From positions 186,001-250,000 of the forward strand of contig CATKHK010000050.1 in the NCBI GenBank assembly GCA_949751835.1: 64,000 nucleotides of DNA. Reading direction: 5' to 3'. The position numbers were made by a program, and so were the translations under genes. Below are positions 53,801-64,000 of the stretch, piece after piece (positions within the stretch are counted from its first letter, which is position 1; each line of letters begins with the position of its first letter). The stretch is from Blepharisma japonicum. Its lineage: Eukaryota; Ciliophora; Heterotrichea; Heterotrichida; Blepharismidae. Below the pieces are notes generated by a model that worked only from the letters and a program-made list of their open reading frames with translations, did no database searches and was not told the DNA's origin.

Positions 53801-56800
53801 ATGAATAAGGTAAAGAAGACTTTGGAAGATGGCCATCATCTTTTCTTAGGCAAAAGCACATCACAAAAAATAGAGAAAGTCTGGAAGCACACTTCCTCAT
53901 GCTTGCTAGAAATTTTTGAGCCTCAGTATGATAGAAAAGTGCCGATGCAAACCCAATTGTTTATGGAAATACTTTTGAATTCTATAGTGACCTTACAAGC
54001 GATTTCTATGTTTTGATATCCAGAGCTACCCATTCGCGATTGAGAATCATACTCAACATTTTGAGAGTATCTTTCTTTTTTCAATTACGATAGCTTATGC
54101 GAGAAATTTGGGATATTTAATTACTGCTTCCTCAGCCATATTTTGGCTGTTTCGTATTCATTTTTGATTGTGGTGTCATTTATTATCTTAAAATACCTTA
54201 GTATTAGCATACCAACATTTTTTATTTTTTCTTGTCGGAAAATAATATCAATTTTATCATCTTTTGCAATGATTCCAACAGCAATAATATTTCTTGTGGT
54301 TTTAAAATATTCAACCTTTAAAAACTATAATAAAGCACAGGAATATTACAAAAACAGCATCAATGACTTTGATTATGGAATTCTGGGGACGATTTTTAGC
54401 TCAATTGGCTTCTTTATATTAATTCTCATTATCTTTATAAATGAGTTATTTACAGCTGATCTTAAACACTATCGCTCTCAAAGGAATGTAAAAGCAAGGT
54501 CAAATTCGTCATGGGATTTATATTGACTCATTTTTTGTATTATTCAATGAATAATGTTCATTTTTGCTGATAAAGTTTGAATCACTTATTATTGAACCAT
54601 TTTATTGCTACTTTCTTTATACTTGTCAAGTAGATTATTTAGATATCTACATTACTATAACCCTATAGAAAATTCAATTCATGCTTGTAAAATAAGTAAT
54701 ATTTGCTGCAGTTTAATTATTTTTATTATTGGATATGTGAAAGATGACTCAATGACAATTGCATTGTTGTGTATTTTTTTACCACCTCTAATCAGTGTAT
54801 TTGTAGCAGTTAAGATTTATAAAAAATACGCTAATCTTAAGGAACAAAGGTATATATATAACCAATACAATTTTGAAAAGTCCATTAGACATTTATTAAT
54901 CGAGAAAAATTCTGAAAATCAAAAGGTAATACTTCAATTATTTTCTCAACGTGCTAGTCAAAGAAATATGCTGTCCAGTGGAATCTTAATCATTTGAGAA
55001 GCAAATTTTTGCATTTATGTAGCTAAAGATAGCAGACTTGGAAGGGTTAAACTAACCAAATTGTCCTTATCTAAATCAAGTATTGAAACGATAATACAAA
55101 AAGCCTGAATTTTGAAGAAATTAGAAAGGAGAAGCTCAAGGGTTTTATCAGAATTAGAATATTTAGACTATTTGACAAAAATTACAAAAGCAAAAAGATA
55201 TGACGAAGATATTTGCTATGCATTGCTAGATTTATGGAGCGAGATAGGCAGAAATAACCCAGGAATAATGAAGCTTCGGTTTTTCACTGAAGAAGTATTT
55301 TACCTCGCTTCAAAGCTAAGAAAACTATACAGCTCTCTCACAGAGAAAAATAAATATCCTGAAGTTAATGAACTCTATGGAATATTTCTCATGAATATCC
55401 TTGGAGAATATGAGGAAGGAAATATAATTCTCAAAAGAAAAAACCATATAAAAGAGTTTAATTCCCTAATGGAAACTCATTCAAAACTCACAGATTACGG
55501 AGAAAATGTTGCTGCTGTATTAATATCTTTGCATCCTGACTCATTTGGAAAGATTTCTTATATCAATGAAAAAGCAGCAGGTTTATTAAAAGTTTCTTTG
55601 ACTGACATAATTGGTGCTGATTTTAGTGCTTTTATCCCGAAGCCATATTCATTTTTCCACAATGAAAAAATGAAGAATTGCTATAAATTCTGCATCAGTA
55701 CAGTTCTAGAGAAAGCACACTCACTGGTCTTGATGGACCATAAGGGGTATTTATTTGAGTGTGAGATTTTAATTAAGCTTACTGCGTTTAAAGACAAAGC
55801 TTATTTTATGGTTTCTTTCATTCAAAAGTTTTCGAAGAGGCAAGCTATTTTGATATCAGAAGAAGGGGAAATATATAGCCATACCATCCATTTATTGCCT
55901 TTATTAGGACTAGGTCAAGGTATTCTTTTAGGCACTCATATTTCATCTATATTACCCAAAATTGACTTAAAGTCTATGGCTTTATTTGAGCCTTATCTAA
56001 TTGAAGAAAATAACACAGAATTTGCTTTAGTTCATACGACTATGCTTATAAAGCAGACTATTGTCCATCTAATTCTTGTAATTTATGATAAAAATGAAAT
56101 TGAAAAATGAAAAATCAGACAAGCCGATGAGCAAATCGACCACTATAATGAAGCGTCTCCAATTCTGAGCACAGCAGTAAGCAGATCCTATGAAAGATTC
56201 AGCATAAACTTCACAAATAGCACGAACTACCAGACAACTTATCCTGATAGAGTTATAACGACTAATTACCACGAAAAAACTGTTGACACAAATGATGATA
56301 ATAAATCTATATCTCAGTTTCATTCTTATTCTCAATCGTTTTTATCTCGTATTTTTAATATAGAAATAACTTTTCGGTTCAATAACAGAACTCATGCATC
56401 TATAATAAGGTTTCAATGGATCTTGTTTTTTGCTATTGTTGCTATGATCGGGACAAATTGTGGGATTTTAGTATATATCATTGAGGAGGTAACGCATACG
56501 AATTCATTAAACATTTTTAATCATATTGGGCAGATCATGTATTATGTCGGAAGTACAGCTGATGTGGTGAGGTCAATTGATTTGGAAATAAGTGAAGGAA
56601 AATATAACCTTACAAGGGATTTGGAATTTATAAACCAATCAATTAATGGTCTATTAGTTTTGCAAAGTGAAGTACTCAGCGATGCTGAAAAATGAAGCAG
56701 TTGCTCAAATACAGGAATGTTTAAAGAAAATGCGATCCCTATGTGGAATTTTGATAGTGATCAGCCTGAATTGCAGTACTATAATTTATACGATATGATC

Positions 56801-58021
56801 ACTATTTTTGTTAAATATGTATTTTCTATTTAGATGCAACATTTATATAAGAATGCCTATACAAAAGAAGGATATAAAGAAGATATAAAATGACTGATCA
56901 TAAATAGCTTGACTTTTCCATATGATTATACAAATCTGCTGTTGTCTAGCATTGTGGATTGTGAAAAAGGAAGAGTTAATGATACGAGTATGACAATTAA
57001 TGTCTTGCTATTTACAGGAATGCTTATTCTTGGAATTTGTTTAACAGCTCTGATATATTTTACAGTATGTTTAAAAATTGTATATGAAAAATTTTGGGCT
57101 TCTCTGAAGAAATCGGTTATTTCTGCCTATATTCCTCTAAAGCAAGCAGCAGTGGATAGATTATCAGCAGTTCATGGAATTGACTTGAGCCAAGATGACA
57201 GTATGATATTAAAAAATATCAATACTACAACTTTCCACATCCAAACTACACTCACCTGAAAATTCAGTTGAAGATTAAGCTTTTTTGGTGCAATTTCCTT
57301 ATGCTTTTATCTCCTAATAATGCTTTACTTTTACAAAACCTGCCAAACCTATATGATCAATCGTCCCAAGCTTTTGCAAAATTTCAATGCAAGGCGTTCT
57401 TTGTTAGCCAGAATCGGCTTATATGCAAGAGATATCAATAATCCTATAAATAAAGAAATTTACCAAGATTCATATAGTTTTCCAAATTCAACAATTGAGC
57501 TCCAAGATTTAATTTCTCAATATGACGCTGAGTACAACAAAATGCGCTCCAAAAATTTATTAGACTTATATTCAGATGATCTAAAAGCTCGGCTTTTTGA
57601 AGACCTCGATACGTCAGCTGGTATTATGAAATATGGAACTGCTGCAGCTGCAAGTGCAATTATTTTCGATGCTTATTATATAGGCGGAACTGGCGGTATC
57701 AAGACTGATAAAGAAATTTCTGATTTTATTTCAAATTTTACTGCTCTTCAGGATGCGATGGCTCTAAGTTTTACAAAGGTTGATCAATGCTCTAAAGATG
57801 TAATTGCTGCGCAGCTAGATTTGATTATTGATATTACTGTAGCTTTTTCAGTTGGATTGCTTTTGCTTTATTTTTGCTATTATTTGCCATTTTTGAAGAA
57901 ACAAATTAATTTCTTAACAAAAACCAAAATTCTGCCAAAAATGATTCCGAATTTGATGGCTGAAAAAAGATTTGAGGATTTTTCTCAGACAAATAGCCTC
58001 AGTAAGCCTTGCTTATATTAA
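53801..58021 (+). CDS. Giant multi-pass membrane protein with PAS domain (TmcB-like)
   Basis: 1401 aa after one 15-nt intron (56819-56833); at least ten TGA codons are read as Trp, all in one frame. The N-terminal third has about eight hydrophobic helices, then 'YNPIENSIHACK' and a cytoplasmic part starting 'SIRHLL'. A PAS domain lies at about 565-690 (ISYINEKAAGLLKVSLTDIIGADFSAFIP), followed by an extended region and a C-terminal third with four more helices. This order, including 'NVKARSNSSWDL', is that of the TmcB ('tiny macrocysts')-like proteins, which are numerous in ciliates. They are thought to be sensory; ligand and output are unknown. A paralogue lies at 61658 and a decayed one between them. 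Confidence 0.9.
56819..56833 (+). other. 15-nt intron (gtattttctatttag)
   Basis: Phase-0 intron in the TmcB-like gene. It removes an in-frame TAG and has A at position 10. The inverted pseudogene keeps an intron at the same place. Confidence 0.9.
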
Positions 58022-58053
58022 TAGATTTAAATAATCCTTTTATATTTATTTAT

Positions 58054-59650
58054 TTATTTTATAGTTGTTATTTGGAAGCTTGCATCTTGAGAATGCTTTG
58101 ATGATTTTTCTGAATTAATATAAGATGGTATGATTGAAATTATGAGCTGAAGTTTTGATAGTCTTGCTGTTTCATAATTAATATATGGAAGATAATATAA
58201 AAAATACAGCATTGCTATCGTAAGCACATAAGCAATAGCAGCATATAGGATAAAATTTGATTTTTCCAAAATCATATTTTGTGAGGTTGTATCAATGATT
58301 TTATAAATCCCAGTCATTAATTGCTGTAATTGGGTCAGATGATTAGTTAAATTTTGAGATGCTTCGAAAATGTTCTCTTTATTGCGCATGAGATCCTGAG
58401 CGTCATAAAAAAGTAAATTTGTATATCAAAATGTGCCGTAACTGAACCCTGGAGTTAATGCGTTTTTATGTTCAAACAGATTTGACTTGACAAGCGAAGA
58501 CATATATTCCATTTTATGGAGCAGCTGCTTGTTTTTATAATAGAAACAGCTCAGAGTTTTATCGAGTTCTTCCTTTGGATTTGAGAAAAGATCAGGACTC
58601 AGAGTCCAAGACTCATTATCAAATCTTTGAAAGCCAGCTTCCCTTGCCCAGAATCCAATAGCAGGAGCAAGAGCTCTTCTGGATATATAGGTCCCTAGGA
58701 GCTCAGGTCTCTCAATTAGGTATTTTTCACAAATTGGGTATATATACACATGTGCGCTGACATAGTAAGCAATTGTAATCAAAACAAGAATCAAAAGACG
58801 CAGAATATACCTCGAAGAAACAGTAAAATGGACTGTTTTACCCTTGTTTATGGTTTTTTATAATGCACCTTGACGATCTTGATTGAAATCAACACCGTGA
58901 ACCGATGATAGTCTGTCAAGACACAAAGCAACTAAATCAAAATATTTTGTAGTTGCTGCTTGAATGATAATTCATATTTAAAAATAATTTTTCAATGCAC
59001 TATTATAGTAAGCAAAATTATGCAAATTCCTGAAAAAACAGATTCAATAGTTACGAGAAGCTTAACAGTGGAATTTAATTTGCGAATTTGGTTTATTTCA
59101 CAATCAATTAACTCATAAAGGGATGAATTTACCTGCTTAGAATTTTCTCCAAAACCATTTGAAATTAAGAACCATAAGCTCTCCGTGTAATCCTCAGAAT
59201 GATTTAACTTGTAAATTAAATTTTCAGTCTAAATATGAAATACATGGCCAATAAATAGGTCAATTTCATCATGCAAATTCTTATAAAACACTTTTGGAGT
59301 ATCCAAAAATTCTCAAGTCGACAACAAGCTACTTTTAACAATTTTTGAGCTGTGGCAGTTGCTTCATGAATTGTAATTGTCTAATAAATGACTTTGATAT
59401 GTAAGAAAATCGGATTTTGAGGCTTGCAATAATTCAATATACATATTGATTTCAGTTTTATCATATTTTGCACAGAAATCAATTTTTCTTGCATACTGTG
59501 CAGATGCTATCATACTTTACATAATTATTTCTAAATCATTGAAAGTGTCAGTGGTTTTGGTATGATTTACAGATTTTGAAATATATATTGATATTGCAAT
59601 GTTAGAAACTGAAATTGATAAAATCTATATAAAGAAAGACAGATATGGCT
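58054..59650 (-). pseudogene. Decayed TmcB-like paralogue, C-terminal third only
   Basis: Reading the minus strand from about 59640 to 58054 gives a protein collinear with residues of about 860-1401 of the gene at 53801. Examples: 'SWSNCHSS' for 'KWSSCSNT', 'DRLSSVHGVDF' for 'DRLSAVHGIDL', 'SRRALAPAIGFWAREA' for 'ARRSLLARIGLYARDI'. A 15-nt intron (59229-59243, gtatttcatatttag) sits at the same position as in the intact gene. In-frame TAA at 58858-58860 and 59517-59519 and one frame change near 58940 show it is broken. The first two thirds, including the PAS domain, are absent; the homology ends where a palindrome begins. Confidence 0.88.
59229..59243 (-). other. 15-nt intron conserved in the pseudogene (gtatttcatatttag)
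   Basis: Same position as intron 56819-56833 of the intact paralogue; A at position 10. It shows the intron predates the duplication. Confidence 0.85.
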
Positions 59651-59960
59651 ACAAGTCAAGGAAACTAGGATAACTATGTCCGCAAAACAATGATGGGAAA
59701 CCAACAATACAGACCCAGCATGAAAATTCCAGAGAGCCAAAAATACCAAATTTGTGAAAATCTTTTTCCATTTGCAAATGTTTTTAATTTTTTGTTAGCA
59801 TTTTAATTTTGATTTGCTAAGCATTTTGGCAAGTGGAAAAAGATTTTCACAGATTTGTTTTTGACTCTCGGGAATTTTTGTGCAGTTTTTATTTTTGTTC
59901 GTTTCCCGATAAAAGTGTGTTGCTGACTCAGTTCTCTTGGTAGGCTCTCTCTTCTGGGCT
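59647..59960. repeat. Long imperfect palindrome (inverted repeat)
   Basis: The left half is matched by the reverse complement of the right half. The best core is 59747-59770 against 59834-59857, 24 nt with one mismatch (caaatttgtgaaaatctttt / reverse complement with caaatctg). Weaker matches continue outward for roughly 100 more bases (for example 'tgatgggaaacc' against 'ttatcgggaaacg'), and inner arms 'ttagca'/'tgctaa' close a small loop near 59798-59820. It directly abuts the truncated end of the pseudogene. Outer limits are approximate and no target-site duplication was identified. Confidence 0.8.
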
Positions 59961-61657
59961 TTCCTCATCTTTTATGCGCAACAAATCTTTTTGGTTCTTA
60001 AGGAAGCCAAATAGAAGTATTTTTTCATAAGTCTAAGTAAATATATATATTATGCTGAAAGTGGCAATAAGATTTGATAAAATGCTATTGGCCTCTCTAT
60101 TTGCAATTATGTTAGTAAATACCAAATTTTTTTCCAAATCTGATTCTCATTGTAGGGTACCAAAGGAGTGTGACAATTTGTATAACATTTAGTGTATTTA
60201 TGATCACTTCTATCATATTTTGTGTCGCTCTTTTGGTTTTCATGCTGAATTTAGGTTTGAAAAAAAATTGTAGCGATTGAATTATTAAGATTTTTGCTCG
60301 TATTAGCCAATCTTCTTTTCTTGAATTTAGATTTTTGAAGGAAAAAAATCCTTATCGAAATTTTCACTGTTTAAAACAATTTATCACTTAGTTTATTTTT
60401 TAATTATAAAAAGAAATTATGGCAATAATATTCCTTTTTCGAAAATTTTGAAGGATGACTTGCTCTTCGTTTAAAGCTACATCCATTTTAATAATTTTAT
60501 AAATATATTAATTATTCTTTAGCAACAATAATGAATAATTCATTATCTGTATGGCTGCTTATTTATTAAATTTATTATAACCGAAGTGTTATAATAGTTT
60601 ACTAAAGATAAAAATATTTTTGGTTCCAATTAAAGCAATAAAAAATTTCTTTAAGTAAGGATAAAAATGAATGGCAATATTACTTTTGCCACTCGAATCT
60701 ATTCAGAGTTTAGGCACATTACTACAATCAAAGCCAAACCATTAATAGCAAATTGAGCTCACAGGCTAAAAATTTAAATTGAGGTATTTAAAGAAGAGGA
60801 GAATCACTCAGAACGGGTCATAATGAGAGGATTAATTAGTAATAAAAACAAGAATTTGACTTAGGAAAAAAACCAATTTTATAAGCAATATCCAAGATAA
60901 AATTCATAGCTCTTTAATAGTTTTACTTTAAAATTTTAAATTAGATATTAAGTGCTTTCATCCAAGATAGGATTTACAAATAATGTATACTTGGCCAAGT
61001 TGAGAAGATTGAACTCAGATAAATGCCTCAAGTTTACCAACTCTAAAATTTCTAGTCCTTAATTTATTTTAACTTCTTTCTCAAGAAAAACTGTGAGGCT
61101 TGCTAATCTACAGCAAGTTCTAATTTCTCTCATCTTTATCAAATTACTCTCTGCAATTATAACCTCTTATATCACATTGGAATAATTCTAAATGTTGAAT
61201 TTTAACGACTCCAGCTTCAGAGACTAAATGATCATTTAGGGATCAGCTAGATTATCAGTATATTGAATTGCTTTAAGCAATTCAAGATGAATATTGCCAG
61301 TTAAGCTTAATCCTTGTCATCTTGCTTTTAGATGCAAGTTTTTTTTTTCATCTCCCGGTTTTGATCTAACATTTCCATCGATAAATAGCAATTTATAAAA
61401 TTTTCAATTTAGAATTCTCACATTTTAACGATAAACTTTATTAATTTAATATTCCACACTAAGATAAAATCATTGCTTGAAAGTTGAGTTTTACATAATT
61501 AAGTATATAAAAAAATAAAAATCATTTTGTGGATTTTATGAGAGGCTCACCAAAATGGTCCAACTTATCTATATAAATTTTAATTATTCATTGTTACCTG
61601 TAAAGAGTTTTATAAGCATTTAATAATTGTATGCATATTATAATATAGAACTCTTAA
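59961..61657. other. AT-rich region with possible gene debris
   Basis: 1.7 kb without a clear gene. At about 60130-60390 on the plus strand a frame of about 88 codons without ATG reads 'SVTICITFSVFMITSIIFCVALLVF' and then a basic stretch, reminiscent of a membrane helix plus cytoplasmic tail as in the TmcB-like C-terminus. It could be another decayed copy. The rest is low in information. Confidence 0.4.
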
Positions 61658-64000
61658 ATGATATCTGATGTCGAAGATTCTTATATAGAAGGCCATCAAG
61701 CACTCATATGCAAAAAGGCGCCTGGAAAAATTAAACAGCTACAAGAATTTTTATTGGGTTGCATGATTGGGATTTTTGAGTCAGATTTGAATACTAAAGT
61801 TTCTTATAAACAGCAAATAATTCGTGAAATATTTTCAACTATAGTTATCACGATTCAAGTGGTATCTCTTTTTTGATATCCGGATATGTCACTTCGTCAG
61901 TGAAGTTCATATTCAACTTTTTGAAACTGCCTCAGATTTTTCAACTATGATTATTTATTTGCGAGGCTAAATCTTTATACCTTTTATGTAATTGTAAGTG
62001 CTACTATGAATATTTCATCAATTTTTATCGTAATTTTACATTGCGGTTTTAAATATTTTAATTACAATTTGCCTGGTATCTTACTTTTGATTGCTAAAGT
62101 CCTCATACATTTCTTTAGCTCATTATTACTAATTCCATATTTAACCACTTTGCTCGTAGTCATCAAATACTCAACTTTTGATTACAGATATATGCAGGAG
62201 TATGAAGATCATAGTACAATTAACTATAATTTTGGAATTTTGGGAACAATTTTAAGCCTTCTTATTTTAGTTATTTTTATACCTATCACTTTTATTATAG
62301 AAATTCTGAAAGCAGACCTTAGACATTCAGTAGCACATAAAAATATAAAAGCAAGGTCTAATTCAGCGTGAGATTTACTCTGCATATTATTTTTTATTTT
62401 TCAATGCTTTCTGTTTGTATTTATTAACAAAAATCGCTATGAATATCGTATAGTCATAAGCTTGGCACTAGCAGTATATTTATTAATACTTGAATTTAGA
62501 TTTTTACACTATTTCAACCCAGTTGAAAATTCAATTCAAGCATGCAAAATGGGCTGCATTTCAGTATGTGCAGTTATTTTTTTATTTGGATACTCAACTG
62601 ATAATCCTACAACTTTAACACTCTTATGTATATTTTTGCTGCCTTTATCTTGCCTTTTTATAACAATTAGCATACATAGAAAATATCTTATATTAAATTT
62701 CAATAGGATCAATCCGAAAAATCAATACACTTTGGAGCACTCAATTAGGCATTTATTGGTAGACAAACAATGCAATACCAAAAGTGAAGTGATTGAAATG
62801 CTTTCTAAGTATTTTAGCTCAAGAGTGAAGAAAAATGCACTTTATATTATATGAGAAGTGAATTTTTGTGTTTATATTGCAAAAGATGAAAGACTTGGAA
62901 GGATTAAACTCACAAAGTATGGCATGCTTAAGCAGAATATAGAAGCATATGTGCAAAAGTTTCGAACTTTAGAGAAATTTAAAAAAGATGCAAATGAATT
63001 ATCAGAAATTAAAAACTTAGACCGTATACTAAGCCTTGATGAAGCTAAAAAATCTGATGGAGAAATTTGTTTGATATTGTTAGATTTATGATCTGAAATT
63101 TCAAGAAAAGATCCAGAAATAGACAAACTCAGGAATTTTATTAAAAAAGTTTTTGATCTTTCCATAAAAATTAAAGGACTTTACGAATCACTTTCACAGG
63201 AAATCAGGAATTCTGAAGTACTTGATTTATATGGACTCTTTTTGGCCAATATTTTGGGAGAAGTCGAAGAAGGAAATGCTATACTTAAAAAGAAATTAAA
63301 CATAAAGAATTCTGAGTCGTTATTGGACTTTAAAAAGCTTGAAAGCTACGATGAAACATTTGGAATTATTCTGTTATCGACAAAAATTCGTTCATTTGGA
63401 ACTATCGCATATATGAATGAAAAAGCTGCAGCTATACTTAAAGTTTCCCCAATTGAAATGGTCGGACAAGATTTTAATCAGTTTATTCCAAAACCTTATT
63501 CTTTATCTCACAATGATCACATGCTTAAGCATTATAAATTATGCACATTTACTGAATTAGAAACATCTCATGCATCATTTCTCCAGAATCAAGATGGATA
63601 TATTTTTGAATGCAAAGCACTAATAAAGCTTACTGCATTTAGAAATAAAGCCTACTATATAATTTCTTTTTCTCAAATAAAAGCAACGAGACACATAATT
63701 TCAATATCAGAAGAAGGGCAAATATACAACCATTCTCTACACTTGGCACCTATATTAGGCTTAGAAAAAAGCAATTACGCAGAGATGAATATTTCTGATA
63801 TGATTCGAGGAATAAATATATCGAAATTGCCATTATTTGATCCAGTTGAGATTTATTGTAATAATAAAAGAACAGAATTCGTCCATATTGCAAACAAAAC
63901 AAAAACAGAGATAATTCATATGGTATTGATACTTACTGATATCTCTGAAATCGAAAAATGAAAAAGCCAAGCTAATAGTGAGCAAGTTGAAGATTTTTGC
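61658..64000 (+). CDS. TmcB-like membrane/PAS protein, second gene, 3' partial
   Basis: 781 codons to the window edge, open throughout with many TGA-Trp codons. It aligns end to end with the first 790 residues of the gene at 53801: 'SLFWYPDMSLRQWSSYSTFW' for 'SMFWYPELPIRDWESYSTFW', 'NIKARSNSAWDL' for 'NVKARSNSSWDL', 'YFNPVENSIQACK', and the PAS domain 'IAYMNEKAAAILKVSPIEMV'. The N-terminus differs most. No intron is needed in the part seen; the one corresponding to 56819 would fall beyond the window. Same strand as the first copy, about 7.9 kb apart start to start. Confidence 0.9.

Noticed and set aside
59567-59749. 60-codon minus-strand frame
   Set aside because: Lies in the left arm of the palindrome and in a different frame from the pseudogene homology.
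1-64000. CRISPR arrays, rRNA genes, virus-like elements
   Set aside because: None recognised: no spaced repeat array, no rRNA cores, and no polymerase, integrase or capsid-like frames.
1-64000. TGA as stop codon (many short genes)
   Set aside because: Fragments separated by TGA are always in one frame and join into complete known families with Trp at the join.

Overview
The window reads as nuclear DNA of a heterotrich ciliate, most likely Blepharisma or a close relative. Three things point there. (1) UGA is tryptophan: many reading frames cross TGA exactly where the family has Trp (kinase start 'IRW', ZMYND10 'PKWNRQH', WD40 'KIW', RBR 'VFQW'), and a recent gene duplicate carries TGA where its sister has TGG. 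TAA and TAG are the only stops. (2) Introns are 15 or 16 nt, GT...AG, with an A exactly six bases from the 3' end in all nine found. Stentor, the other well-known tiny-intron heterotrich, uses the standard code. (3) The DNA is AT-rich and gene-dense, with many genes 13-40 bp apart. No telomere repeat (CCCTAACA type) was seen, so this is chromosome-internal.

Layout. 1-4.2 kb: the end of a coiled-coil protein, a MAP3K-like kinase and a double-CDGSH membrane protein. 4.4-8.2 kb: a direct duplication of a theta-like GST plus the 3' end of an RBR-type ring gene; the second copy adjoins the intact RBR gene, and the RBR part of the first copy has decayed. 8.3-11 kb: a CCDC34-like coiled-coil gene and a WD40 gene. 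12.3-15 kb: a secreted PHB-depolymerase-like enzyme and a TMEM245-like transporter. 15-20.9 kb: ZMYND10 and a WD40 gene on a 27-bp divergent promoter, SF-assemblin, an unknown protein and CHMP6/Vps20. 21-32 kb: an unknown protein, a BPI/LBP protein, a 975-residue SHIPPO-repeat protein, a HAD phosphatase, an SLC18B1-like transporter and a coiled-coil protein. 32.5-33 kb: a GC-rich stretch that is probably an unidentified structured RNA. 33-35.6 kb: uridine phosphorylase and an equilibrative nucleoside transporter in tandem, then tRNA-Asp. 35.6-39.8 kb: PDI, a myristoylated-type protein and an SLC22-like transporter, separated by 16 and 13 bp. 40-52 kb: calpain, a U2AF65-like splicing factor, a voltage-sensor/cyclase-homology receptor, COX19, an unknown, a patatin, a COX20-like protein and a coiled-coil protein. 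53.8-64 kb: a cluster of very large membrane/PAS proteins (TmcB-like): one complete gene, one inverted decayed copy, a long palindrome beside it, and a third gene running off the end.

Themes. Several genes serve cilia and the cortex (ZMYND10, SHIPPO, SF-assemblin, CCDC34-like). The nucleoside transporter and phosphorylase form a natural salvage pair. The most unusual proteins are the voltage-sensor receptor with a probably inactive cyclase domain, the RBR protein without its catalytic cysteine, and the CDGSH protein with altered cluster ligands. All functional assignments come from reading motifs by eye; no database search was run.
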